DNA of 64,000 bases from Streptococcus tangpeifui (GCF_011038795.1 NZ_JAAKDU010000006.1:1-64000); one strand, 5' to 3'; counted from the stretch's first letter, positions 40,492 through 50,418 are shown. A program made the numbers and translations. Notes: generated by a model not told the origin, from the sequence alone.

Positions 40492-41118
40492 ATGATTTTT
40501 GCTTATAATAAAGAACAAGTCGGCGATGTCCTCATGGTCATCCTTCAAGATACCAAGCCAATTGCCCGTCAAGTTGAGCGCAAGGGCAAGGTTGCTCGTG
40601 TTTATGCAGAAAATGACGGACGTACCTTAGCTTGGAATATTTTTGAAGTTTCCAGTCTGATGGAGCTGACTGGAAATGGTCAAGTCTTTCCGAGCGAAAA
40701 GGATATAGAGATTCTCAATCAAGAATTAGCCAAGGAAGGCTTTGAGGAAAGTTTAGAAGCAACTCCTAGTCCAGTTTTTGTTGTTGGACAAATTAAGGAA
40801 ATGGAGTCTCATCCAGATAGTGATCACCTCAATATTTGTCAGGTAGCTATTGGCGGGGACCAGACCGTTCAAATCGTGGCTGGAGCTCCAAATGCTGCTG
40901 TTGGCCTTAAGACCATTGTAGCTCTGCCCGGAGCTATGATGCCCAGTGGCAGCCTGATTTTTCCAGGTAAGCTTCGAGGAGTTGATAGTTACGGCATGAT
41001 GTGTGCTCCTCGGGAATTAGCCCTGCCAAACGCTCCGAAGAAACGCGGTATTATTGAACTGAATGATTCTGCTGTAGTCGGTGAAGCTTTCGACCCAGCC
41101 AAACATTGGCAAAACTAG
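40492..41118 (+). CDS. ytpR: YtpR family tRNA-binding domain protein
   Basis: A 208-residue protein with an N-terminal unknown domain and a C-terminal EMAP/PheT-B1-like OB fold for tRNA binding (about 98-205). The latter shows VVGQIKEMESHPDSDHLNIC and IVAGAPNAAVG. Its cellular role is unsettled. Confidence 0.9.
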   Translation: MIFAYNKEQVGDVLMVILQDTKPIARQVERKGKVARVYAENDGRTLAWNIFEVSSLMELTGNGQVFPSEKDIEILNQELAKEGFEESLEATPSPVFVVGQIKEMESHPDSDHLNICQVAIGGDQTVQIVAGAPNAAVGLKTIVALPGAMMPSGSLIFPGKLRGVDSYGMMCAPRELALPNAPKKRGIIELNDSAVVGEAFDPAKHWQN

Positions 41119-41466
41119 GCCTGCTAACGTTTCATTTGTTAGAAATATCTACAAGAATCAGGAAAATGGAATAGACAACTGGCAGCGTCCTTCTTCACAC
41201 AATACTATATTTTTTGATGTTGACGTATAAGAAATCTGTAGATGAGGAAGCTTGATTTTTCTTACTCTTTAATTTTTGAAATTAGGCTGCAATTTGCCTA
41301 CTGGAGCATTTTAAGCTCACCTCTTAGAAATGCTTTGCCATTAATCCATGCATGATATGGAAAGTCAAAAAGCGGACAAGATTAGAGTTCTACTACGACA
41401 ATTCTAAAATGTTTGCTTTTTAATTTATTATTGTTTTTTATCCTAAACCTCTTTTTTCATTTCTTT
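41119..41466. other. Gene-free stretch upstream of ssbB
   Basis: No gene is seen. The final 60 bases are T-rich, as is usual immediately upstream of sigma-X boxes. Confidence 0.45.
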
Positions 41467-41474
41467 TACGAATA
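41467..41474 (+). promoter_or_regulatory. Competence sigma-X (ComX) box upstream of ssbB
   Basis: TACGAATA is an exact match to the streptococcal cin-box, preceded by T-rich sequence and lying 21 bases before the ssbB start. It predicts induction during natural competence. Confidence 0.85.
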
Positions 41475-41495
41475 AGAAAGTAAGGAGGTGAAGAT

Positions 41496-41891
41496 ATGTA
41501 TAATAAAGTCATTCTTATCGGCCGTTTGACAGCAACTCCCCAGATGGTTAAAACCCCTTCGGATAAATCCGTCTCCCGCGTGACTTTAGCTGTCAATCGC
41601 CGTTTTAAAACTCAGGATGGTGAACGCCAAGCTGACTTTGTCACTGTCGTTTTCTGGGGCAAGTTGGCTGAAACACTCGTCTCTTATGCTGGCAAAGGGA
41701 GTCTGGTCTCTCTTGATGGTGAGATCAGGACGCGTCATTATGAAAAGGATGGACAGACTCGCTATGTAACCGAGGTCCTGGCTCAATCCTTCCAGCTGCT
41801 GGAAAGCCGTGCCCAACGAGCCTTACGTGAAAATAACGGCACCGGCGACCTAACAGACTTAGTCCTCGAAGAGGAAGAACTCCCTTTTTAA
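41496..41891 (+). CDS. ssbB: Competence-type single-stranded DNA-binding protein SsbB
   Basis: A 131-residue OB-fold SSB that begins MYNKVILIGRLTATPQMV. It is shorter than SsbA, lacks the Gly/Gln-rich linker, and ends in acidic EEEELPF, the usual partner-binding tip. The upstream sigma-X box and AAGGAGG ribosome site agree with the competence paralogue, which protects incoming DNA during transformation. Confidence 0.93.
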   Translation: MYNKVILIGRLTATPQMVKTPSDKSVSRVTLAVNRRFKTQDGERQADFVTVVFWGKLAETLVSYAGKGSLVSLDGEIRTRHYEKDGQTRYVTEVLAQSFQLLESRAQRALRENNGTGDLTDLVLEEEELPF

Positions 41892-42060
41892 TTCTAATAT
41901 CCTAATTCCTACCTTGATCATAGTGCAGTTTCATTGAAGTCATCTATGCTCACGTAACAGTCTCCCGCCCAGAATATCTATTTCCAAATTTATATTAAAG
42001 ATTGACGTATTTATCAAACATCATCAAAGCACTCTAGCCCTTGTCTTTCGAGAGACTCAA

Positions 42061-42093
42061 AAATCGCATGAAGCTATTATCCTTCATGCGATT
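42061..42093. terminator. Terminator at the end of the radical SAM cassette
   Basis: AATCGCATGAAG pairs with CTTCATGCGATT around eight bases. On the minus strand a T tract follows. It lies immediately after the ABC transporter stop and could also stop the ssbB transcript. Confidence 0.8.
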
Positions 42094-42095
42094 AA

Positions 42096-43715
42096 TTATT
42101 TGATAGTGTTATCATGAATTTTTAATACTCTATCAAAATTTATTCCTTTTATAATATGGTGATCAACAATTAATAAAATACTATCTGGAAGTTTTGATTT
42201 TATAACAGATAGTAAACTATCCATTGACGTATAATCTATATTAGAAAAAATTTCATCCAAAATCAATAGCTTGGGCTTATATGATATCGCTCTAGCAATT
42301 CGTAATTTTTGAAGTTCACCTAAACTAAGATAATTTCGTAATTCCTGACTAGAAATATTCAAGCCTTTATCTAAGGACAGAATTCTCTCGTATATACCCA
42401 CAGATTTTAATAAATCATAAATTTCTTCATCAGAAGATAAAAGTGATGAGAACTCCTCTTTTAATGTTTTTAACGGGAATCCTTGATTATTAGATAAATA
42501 GACAATTTGATGAGGTCCCAATTTCTGCGAACTATTTAGTTTTAGATATAAACTATCCCCATTTTTTTCTTCTAAACGAATACAACCTGTATAATTATTG
42601 TATATGTTGGCAAGAGATTTTAAAAATAATGATTTACCAGTACCATTTTCCCCTTTCAATAAAATACACTCTCCATTATGAAGAATCAGATTAATACCCC
42701 TTAAGATACTACTATTTCCACTATACACCGAAAAATCAGATAACTCTATAGCACTTAAGTTATCAAAATTAACTATATAAGAACTATCTGTTACCTTATT
42801 CAAATACAATAATATCCTTGCTTCATAAGTTCTGCTGATTGATAAAACAGCCCACAAATTAATCAGTTGAGTAACAGGACCAAAAATCAAACCACTATAA
42901 GAATTAAAAGCTACCAAATCTCCAATAGAAAAAATTCCATTTCCTATAAAATTTACTCCTAATACGAATATCAAAATTGTAGTAGAAGAAACTATTCCTG
43001 TAGAAATAATCTCAATAAAATTTTGAAAACCTCGTATTTTTGAATTAATAATGAAATTATTATTAATTACGTTCCAAAAATCAGAACGAATCTTATCGAA
43101 CATTCTAAATACTCTTATTACTTCTAAATTAGTTGTTATATTTTTTAAAGTGTTAAGCAACTGATCTCTGCTAAATTGTTGCTCAAAACTAAAGGTTTTC
43201 AATTTTTTTCCGGCATAAATAATCCACAACACATATGTAGGAATGACTATCAACACTGGCAACGTTAATTGGATATTTAATCTTAAAAGCATTATTAAAT
43301 ACCCCATAAAAAGACCAATACTTGATATAAAAGTCACAACAATATTTTCAATATTAGATACGTAAAGCTCAGAGTCATTAAATATCACAGTAGTTATATT
43401 TGAATTATCCGATAATGACTCAATATTGTTCTCTGACAAAATTTGTTTACGTATCTCTAATAAGAATCTTTGGAAAAAGGTAGCAGATAAGATGGAATTT
43501 ATCCTCCCTACTACAAATTGAAAAAAAAGAACAACAACTATAAGTATAATATAATAATATAAAGAGTTGAACTGCTTTAATATTAAAACTTTATCGATTA
43601 TCATCTTAGAGATATAAGGAATTGGCAAAGATAACAAATTACCTAATATAATTAGAAAAACAATCAAAGTGAACTGAAACTTATGGTATCTAATGAATTT
43701 TCTGAAAATAATCAT
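42096..43715 (-). CDS. ABC exporter, fused permease and ATPase, radical SAM cassette
   Basis: A 539-residue half-transporter. The membrane domain (about 1-300) has six helices. The ATPase has Walker A GENGTGKS at 355-362, signature LSLGE at 463-467, Walker B LLILDE at 483-488, and an H-loop histidine near 519. No N-terminal C39 peptidase is present, so it would not cut a leader itself. It is the last gene of an AT-rich cassette, 45 bases after the radical SAM gene. A peptide or the 172-residue neighbour is the likely cargo, by position. Codons are rich in ATA, AGA and TTA, unlike the flanks. Confidence 0.85.
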   Translation of the reverse strand: MIIFRKFIRYHKFQFTLIVFLIILGNLLSLPIPYISKMIIDKVLILKQFNSLYYYIILIVVVLFFQFVVGRINSILSATFFQRFLLEIRKQILSENNIESLSDNSNITTVIFNDSELYVSNIENIVVTFISSIGLFMGYLIMLLRLNIQLTLPVLIVIPTYVLWIIYAGKKLKTFSFEQQFSRDQLLNTLKNITTNLEVIRVFRMFDKIRSDFWNVINNNFIINSKIRGFQNFIEIISTGIVSSTTILIFVLGVNFIGNGIFSIGDLVAFNSYSGLIFGPVTQLINLWAVLSISRTYEARILLYLNKVTDSSYIVNFDNLSAIELSDFSVYSGNSSILRGINLILHNGECILLKGENGTGKSLFLKSLANIYNNYTGCIRLEEKNGDSLYLKLNSSQKLGPHQIVYLSNNQGFPLKTLKEEFSSLLSSDEEIYDLLKSVGIYERILSLDKGLNISSQELRNYLSLGELQKLRIARAISYKPKLLILDEIFSNIDYTSMDSLLSVIKSKLPDSILLIVDHHIIKGINFDRVLKIHDNTIK

Positions 43716-43760
43716 AGCTAATCCTTAATCAAATATACACCCTTAAAAAGGTAATTAAAA

Positions 43761-44783
43761 TTAATTAAGTATCGAATTATAAATAACCACCTTTTCTAAA
43801 TATCTAGTCAAAACTTCCTCTTTGACAGATTCGTAATTATCTCTTATAGTTCCTAGCAACTGTTTATTATTATATAAATATGCACAATAAAGACATTTAT
43901 GAGCGAAAAATGGAGCTTCTTTCCCCATCCACTTAGACGCTGTTTCTACAATTTTTTTAGGTCCATCAACAAAGATCCAAGCTTTTAAAAAGTCTCTATG
44001 GTGACTAGATAACACCTTATTCAATTCCACTCTGTCAATTTTACCTAAGTGCAGCTCACTAATATCATTGGAGGTTAACCCACAACAGCCAACTACATCA
44101 CCACGGGGTTCCAAAGCAACTGTATCAAATATTCCATCACAACCTTCATTATTACCTGATAAGAGTTTTTTGTCGAACTTATAAACTGTATTCGTATGAA
44201 AAGAAACCCATATTGTCGGCATGACCTTCAAAAGTTTTGAATATTTTTGACCTTGTATATACTTAGTGTAAAGTGGATGATTTACAAAATCCTCTACTTT
44301 AAATTTCTTACTGCTATTGGTTTCAACTGCAATACAAGTCAACATTCCTTGTTCCACACTAGCTATAGCACAATGCAAAACACATTCTACCGGAATAAAC
44401 TTTTGATGACTATCCCCAGTTGAAAAATTAATTTCATTTAATCCATTATATTTTAATATTTGAATCTTTTCTCTAGCAGATTCTATACTTGTACCCCAAA
44501 AGCCATTAGTGACACATCTTGTTAGAAAACCTAAATCATGTGCATATCTAATACTTTTGACTAACAATTTAAAATTAATAAAACACTCGCCACCTGAAAA
44601 AACAACAACTTTGATACTCTCAATATGTTTAATCTTGTCCAAAAATGATTTTATTTTACCAAAATTTAAAGAATTTCCTTTCAATCGCGGTGAGCAAGAA
44701 AAACAACATTCATCACACTCAGCAACGCATTGATATGTCATTAGTATAGCTGCTGTACGCGGATTAGGTTCTAAATTATTCAT
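43761..44783 (-). CDS. Radical SAM enzyme with C-terminal auxiliary cysteines
   Basis: A 340-residue radical SAM protein. The cluster motif CX3CX2C is C19-C23-C26, with further cysteines at 27 and 30. A GGE motif (SGGECF) is at 64-66. C-terminal cysteines (CDG, GCCG, then KCLYCAYLY) could hold an auxiliary iron-sulfur cluster as in SPASM or twitch domains of peptide-modifying enzymes. No RiPP recognition element is obvious by eye. Its start overlaps the stop of the 172-residue gene by eight bases, so the two are translationally coupled, which argues they act together. Substrate and chemistry are unknown. Confidence 0.85.
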   Translation of the reverse strand: MNNLEPNPRTAAILMTYQCVAECDECCFSCSPRLKGNSLNFGKIKSFLDKIKHIESIKVVVFSGGECFINFKLLVKSIRYAHDLGFLTRCVTNGFWGTSIESAREKIQILKYNGLNEINFSTGDSHQKFIPVECVLHCAIASVEQGMLTCIAVETNSSKKFKVEDFVNHPLYTKYIQGQKYSKLLKVMPTIWVSFHTNTVYKFDKKLLSGNNEGCDGIFDTVALEPRGDVVGCCGLTSNDISELHLGKIDRVELNKVLSSHHRDFLKAWIFVDGPKKIVETASKWMGKEAPFFAHKCLYCAYLYNNKQLLGTIRDNYESVKEEVLTRYLEKVVIYNSILN

Positions 44784-45294
44784 TAATTTCTCCTAAATTA
44801 TTGTATTCTCTAACAATTTCAACAAATTCTTCGATTACACTTCTTAAATATGATATCCCACCAATTTTCAATGCTTTCTTAGAAATTTTAGATAAGAATT
44901 TATTATCAATTTTTTTGAAAAACTCTTCACTTTTATCAGGATCAGAAGCTAATACGCCTAATGCAACAGCAACAAGTGTGGCTGCTCCTACTACTGTCGT
45001 TACTCCTGCTACTACATTAGCTCCGGCTGCAACCTCATGTAAGGCCACATAGGATACAGTATAGAGCCACCCTTTGCTGTATTCTACAGTAGGCTTTAAC
45101 GAATACACTTCATCTTTAGACATATCATAATTAAGTCTTTCATTTTCTATAAAATCATAAGGACTTAATAAATCTTGACCAGATAAAACATCTAAAGTCA
45201 TCACATCTGCAATATTTTCTGGCATATCTAAACTAAATTTAGATTCTTTATCCATATTTCTTAAAGAATCACCAAAAATTCGTTTGTCACTCAT
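44776..45294 (-). CDS. Unknown 172-residue protein, candidate substrate of the radical SAM enzyme
   Basis: I recognise no family. Residues 1-72 are hydrophilic and acidic. Residues 79-117 are hydrophobic and rich in Gly, Ala and Val (HEVAAGANVVAGVTTVVGAA), like a bacteriocin core or paired membrane helices. Residues 118-172 are charged and helical. The only tryptophan is W76, in SKGWLYT beside Lys74. There is no cysteine, which argues against a thioether product. The ATG at 45294 follows AAAGGAG; a TTG six codons upstream is less likely. It could be a modified precursor, a membrane effector or an immunity protein. Confidence 0.7.
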   Translation of the reverse strand: MSDKRIFGDSLRNMDKESKFSLDMPENIADVMTLDVLSGQDLLSPYDFIENERLNYDMSKDEVYSLKPTVEYSKGWLYTVSYVALHEVAAGANVVAGVTTVVGAATLVAVALGVLASDPDKSEEFFKKIDNKFLSKISKKALKIGGISYLRSVIEEFVEIVREYNNLGEINE

Positions 45295-45321
45295 AACACA
45301 TACTCCTTTCAATTATATGAA

Positions 45322-45855
45322 TTAATTGGTTGGTCCGAAAATTAACAATAGGCAAAATATAATTAATATCAGAACAAATGCACTTGCATAAATTATACGC
45401 CCTATGGGATGCTTAGGATTTATAGCTATACCAAATTTTCTAACCTCTGAAAATGTCTTAGAGGTTTGAAATCTATTAACTTCAAATTTATATCCTGCTG
45501 CTACCATACAGAATATTGAAACACACAATAAACAGGCTAGTAACTTTTGACTTTTTAGGGGAAGACTATTATTAAAGCAAATCATTATAATCATTATTAT
45601 TAATTCACAAGCAAGAAAAATAAAGAACAAAAATAATGGCATACTGGTTCTTTTATGTTGCTTAACTTTTAAAGATTTGGACTCTCTTTTTTTATGAGTA
45701 TTCCCAGAATAATTTCCCAGAAATAATAGGATCAGCAGACCCATTATTACTATTAGATTTTCAGTAAAGCTAATCTCAAAATGAATATTAAAGGCGGCTA
45801 ATGAAATGAATCCTACCACTATTAAGATATTAAGCATTTTTGTCTTCTGTTGCAT
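45322..45855 (-). CDS. Five-helix membrane protein of the radical SAM cassette
   Basis: A 177-residue protein with hydrophobic segments at about 7-24, 33-47, 72-93, 104-121 and 154-174, and a basic loop around 54-70. The ATG at 45855 follows GAAGGTGAT. An upstream in-frame ATG at 45915 has no site. It is the first gene of the minus-strand cassette, 27 bases before the 172-residue gene. An immunity or sensor role is possible but unsupported by motifs. Confidence 0.7.
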   Translation of the reverse strand: MQQKTKMLNILIVVGFISLAAFNIHFEISFTENLIVIMGLLILLFLGNYSGNTHKKRESKSLKVKQHKRTSMPLFLFFIFLACELIIMIIMICFNNSLPLKSQKLLACLLCVSIFCMVAAGYKFEVNRFQTSKTFSEVRKFGIAINPKHPIGRIIYASAFVLILIIFCLLLIFGPTN

Positions 45856-45928
45856 AACAATATCACCTTCACCTAACCATATAAAAAATCCTTTGATTTC
45901 TCTCATAATTATCATAATTTCTAATTAA

Positions 45929-45957
45929 ATATTATTCCTAAAACACCAAACATTCAA
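45929..45957 (-). promoter_or_regulatory. Promoter of the radical SAM cassette
   Basis: On the minus strand TTGAAT and TAATAT are separated by 17 bases, a good housekeeping promoter. It lies in the 220-base divergent region shared with the TetR-type gene, where the direct repeats TTAATTTGC (45987) and TTAATTGC (46005) could be regulator sites. Confidence 0.6.
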
Positions 45958-46075
45958 TAGTGATTTTTTGACAGAGTGTAAAAATATTAATTTGCAAAAA
46001 GCCCTTAATTGCTATAAACTTACTGTAATATGATGTTATTTAGTTCACAATATGTAAAAAAATAGGAGTAAACCA

Positions 46076-46672
46076 ATGACAAAAGGAACTCGAGAAAATA
46101 TCATCAATGCATTTTTTATATTGGCTTCAAAATATCCTGAACGTTCATCTTTCTCTCTTGCTGAAATAGCTAGAGAAGCTGGTATAACTAGACAAACTAT
46201 CTACAAAAATCACTTTAATAGCTATGAAGAAATTATTGATTATATCCAATTTGCGACAGATAGAAAAATTGATAGTCTATTTTCTGAATTTGATGGTAGC
46301 CAAACAATTGATTGTTTTTTATGTTATGTGATAATCCCAGAATTGTATAACAACAAAAGCTGGCTAAGATATCTCTATTCAACTGCGGCTGATCCCAAAT
46401 GGAGAAAATATCTTCAACAAAAGTATTATAAATGGATACTAAAAGAGCTGACGATCAACTGTCATAATTTTCAATTAGATAATATCTTTATTTCTAAATG
46501 GTTAGTTAATAGCGTTTTAGCACTTATCGAGATATGGATATCCGAAGAATTTCCAATTCCCCCAGAAAAATTTTCAAAAGAATTTTTAAATTTGATAAAT
46601 AGCCCACTTTCCGATTTCTTTTTACGTGAAAACTCTCAACAGAAAAGGTTAACAAATAGAAAAGCTAACTAA
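46076..46672 (+). CDS. TetR/AcrR family regulator, divergent from the cassette
   Basis: A 198-residue protein with an N-terminal TetR-type helix-turn-helix (FSLAEIAREAGITRQTIYKN then HFNSYEEII, about 26-55). The larger C-terminal ligand domain is rich in aromatic residues. TAGGAG precedes the ATG. It shares the AT-rich composition of the cassette and is transcribed away from it, so it most likely represses or activates the four minus-strand genes. The ligand is unknown. Confidence 0.82.
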   Translation: MTKGTRENIINAFFILASKYPERSSFSLAEIAREAGITRQTIYKNHFNSYEEIIDYIQFATDRKIDSLFSEFDGSQTIDCFLCYVIIPELYNNKSWLRYLYSTAADPKWRKYLQQKYYKWILKELTINCHNFQLDNIFISKWLVNSVLALIEIWISEEFPIPPEKFSKEFLNLINSPLSDFFLRENSQQKRLTNRKAN

Positions 46673-46969
46673 TTTTTTTACGTTACACAATATTTTTCCA
46701 TCAACATAACTATAATTCATTACAATAATTTGGTAATGCTACTTCAAACTACGATATTAAGCGGAGACCATTTAATCACTGGATTAATCAATAAATTTTT
46801 ACAATCAATGGTCCATCAAGATAATATTTTAATTTCCGCCTCCTCTTGACAATACTATATGCTTTTGTTGTACATTTATATAACGGAATGATTATGGCCT
46901 TAGAAATCATACGAATACAAGCTTAGAAAATGTTATAATAAAAGTAATTTAGGTCAAGGAGGCTGATTT
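46673..46969. other. AT-rich gap between the cassette and the HAD gene
   Basis: A 37-codon frame at 46736-46849 has no ribosome site and is not claimed. TACGAATA at 46910-46917 equals the sigma-X box but lies 52 bases before the next start and lacks the upstream T tract. A TATAAT box at 46934-46939 probably serves the HAD gene. Confidence 0.45.
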
Positions 46970-47761
46970 ATGCAAATAATTTTCAGTGATATAGATGGTA
47001 CTCTTCTTAACCAAGACCATCAGGTAACCCCAGCGACTGCCCGAGCTATCAAGTCTTGTGTAGATAACGGGCTCTATTTTGTGCCAGTGTCTGCTCGAAT
47101 GCCTGAAGCCATTCGCCCAATTATTGATAACATCGGTATTCTCAGTCCCATTATTGCCTACAATGGTGCCTTGATTCAGGCTCAAGACGGGACAGTTGTC
47201 GACAGTAAGACTATAGCCATGTCTGAGATTCGATCAGTCTGCCAGACGGTTGAAAATCTGGGGCAGGATCTGGCTTGGAACATCTATAGTTATAGTGATT
47301 GGTACTCATCCCATCAGGGCCATGATTTGGTTCACGATGAAGAAGTGGTGGTTAACTTAGAGTCGCAAGTTGCTGACCTTGATCAGTTGGACAGTCTTAA
47401 AGAAGCCCACAAGGTTTTAGTCATGTGTCCACCTAATCGGACCGACCAAGTTTTGCAGGCCCTCAAGCGGGGCTATCCTGATCTATCCATCGCTAAATCT
47501 GCTGCTCATCTGATTGAAGTCATGGCAGCAGGAATTGATAAAGGTCAGGCAGTTAAGACCTTAGCTGACTACTATAGAGTTCCTATAAATGAGACTTTGG
47601 CTTTTGGCGACAACTATAATGATTTAGAAATGTTGGAAACTGTCGGTTATGGCGTCCTCATGGGCAATGCTCCCAAAGCTCTGAAGAATCGAATTGGCAA
47701 GGTTACCTTGGACCACAACCACGATGGCATTGCCAAGGTTCTACAAGAAGAAATTCTCTAA
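46970..47761 (+). CDS. Cof-type HAD-IIB family phosphatase
   Basis: A 263-residue HAD hydrolase with DIDGTLL (motif I, nucleophile D8), the C2B cap, and GDNYNDLEML (motif IV). Such enzymes dephosphorylate sugar phosphates or flavin precursors with broad specificity. AAGGAGG precedes the start. Base composition returns here to that of the core genome. Confidence 0.88.
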   Translation: MQIIFSDIDGTLLNQDHQVTPATARAIKSCVDNGLYFVPVSARMPEAIRPIIDNIGILSPIIAYNGALIQAQDGTVVDSKTIAMSEIRSVCQTVENLGQDLAWNIYSYSDWYSSHQGHDLVHDEEVVVNLESQVADLDQLDSLKEAHKVLVMCPPNRTDQVLQALKRGYPDLSIAKSAAHLIEVMAAGIDKGQAVKTLADYYRVPINETLAFGDNYNDLEMLETVGYGVLMGNAPKALKNRIGKVTLDHNHDGIAKVLQEEIL

Positions 47762-47809
47762 GAGTTCACGCGGAGAATTCTGAGGATGTCTAACTTTTAG
47801 CATGCAGAA

Positions 47810-47837
47810 AAACTTTACCAATTGGTAGAGTTTTTTC
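47810..47837 (+). terminator. Terminator between the HAD gene and groES
   Basis: ACTTTACC pairs with GGTAGAGT (one G-U pair) around AATT, followed by six T. The T run directly abuts the groES -35 region. Confidence 0.65.
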
Positions 47838-47853
47838 TTGACTAATTTTGACC
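47837..47853 (+). promoter_or_regulatory. CtsR operator at the groESL promoter
   Basis: On the minus strand the heptads GGTCAAA and AGTCAAG are separated by three bases, one mismatch from consensus. They overlap the -35 TTGACT (47838-47843). A -10 TACAAT lies at 47860-47865. Dual CtsR and HrcA control of groESL is known in some streptococci. Confidence 0.65.
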
Positions 47854-47876
47854 AAATGCTACAATAATAAATGTAA

Positions 47877-47903
47877 TTAGCACTCGAACTGTTGAAGTGC
47901 TAA
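47877..47903 (+). promoter_or_regulatory. CIRCE element (HrcA operator) of groESL
   Basis: TTAGCACTC, nine bases, then AAGTGCTAA. Only the first base of the right arm departs from the consensus TTAGCACTC-N9-GAGTGCTAA. HrcA bound here represses groESL until heat shock. Confidence 0.93.
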
Positions 47904-47924
47904 AAAATTAATGGAGGTCAGACA

Positions 47925-48209
47925 ATGTTAAAACCTTTAGGTGATCGTATTGTTGTAAAATTTGAAGAAGTAGAAGAAACCACAGCTAGTGGTTTTGTTT
48001 TGGCAGGTAGCTCACATGAAGCTACTAAAACAGCAACTGTTTTAGCCGTTGGGCCAGGCTCTCGGACACTGCATGGAGATTTGATTGCTCCGAGTGTAGC
48101 TAAGGACGATAAAGTTCTGGTTGAAAATGGTGCTGGTTTGGATGTTAAGGATGGTGATGATAAAGTTTCCATCGTCCGTGAATCTGATATTTTGGCTATT
48201 CTTAGCTAA
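47925..48209 (+). CDS. groES: Co-chaperonin GroES
   Basis: The 94-residue GroES forms the lid of the GroEL folding chamber. It starts [15 protein letters not shown], with a mobile loop around 16-30 and the [11 protein letters not shown] segment. It lies behind CtsR and CIRCE operators. A 197-base spacer before groEL is longer than usual and contains a possible hairpin (AGAACCTTAGG with CTAGGTGTTCT). Confidence 0.95.
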   Translation: MLKPLGDRIVVKFEEVEETTASGFVLAGSSHEATKTATVLAVGPGSRTLHGDLIAPSVAKDDKVLVENGAGLDVKDGDDKVSIVRESDILAILS

Positions 48210-48406
48210 GAGTAAGGCCGAATCCCATTCAAAATTGTCAGCTTACTAGTATCTAATATAAAAAGAACCTTAGGTCGGTTTTGTTGGAGAAAAAATGCAA
48301 AGTTCTAGGTGTTCTTGAACATGGAAACGTGAAGAATTCCGAGGGCTACCTCTCCTAAGGTTACTAATCTAAGCAATATATAAACAAGAAAGACAGGTAA
48401 TAATAA

Positions 48407-50032
<1,626 letters not shown>

Positions 50033-50240
50033 TAGAAAAAAATTATCTAAGCAGCAAAGAAGGCTGATAGTTAACGGGAGTGGGATCAACCCAAAAGTTG
50101 AAAATTTTGGCTCTCACCATTTCTTAATTTCTAGAGTGACCTGAAACGGTCTCTCTCCAGATCGTTTCACTCCCACCCCTGTGCAAGAGGTTAGGAACAC
50201 TGGACGAGTTTTGTCCAGCCTCCATCTCTCTTACTAATTC
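50033..50240. other. Region after groEL with a short interspersed motif
   Basis: No gene is present. GGAACACTGGACGAG followed by TTTTGTCCAG, at about 50193-50218, is a copy of the motif also seen near 32870 and 59273, and it can fold on itself (CTGGAC with GTCCAG). Confidence 0.4.
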
Positions 50241-50273
50241 AAAAGAGACAGTGTTATCAGCTGTCTCTTTTTT
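50241..50273 (+). terminator. Terminator after groEL
   Basis: AAAAGAGACAG pairs with CTGTCTCTTTT, ending in T residues. Confidence 0.8.
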
Positions 50274-50370
50274 GTATCGTAAGGTTAATGGCTTTCTAGT
50301 TATCAACACTAGCTGAAAGATTAGGCTGGCTTGCTATGATGAAGGAACTATATTCCTCACTAACTTATAA

Positions 50371-50402
50371 AAACGGAAGGCTCATCTGAACCTTCCGTTT
50401 TC
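50371..50402. terminator. Terminator of the DUF975-like gene
   Basis: AAACGGAAGG and CCTTCCGTTT form a perfect ten-base stem between the convergent groEL and DUF975-like transcripts. A and T tracts on both sides allow either direction. Confidence 0.8.
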
Positions 50403-50418
50403 AATATGGGAGTAGCTT

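Noticed and set aside
42096..45294. Reading the cassette as a sactipeptide locus
   Set aside because: The candidate precursor contains no cysteine, which thioether sactipeptides need.
46736..46849. A 37-codon frame (starting MLLQTTILSGDH) after the TetR gene, as a possible short peptide precursor
   Set aside because: There is no ribosome binding site, no double-glycine or other leader motif, and it lies on the opposite strand and outside the cassette operon.
50241..50400. A small RNA between groEL and the DUF975-like gene
   Set aside because: The two hairpins are explained as terminators of convergent genes. No promoter is evident between them.
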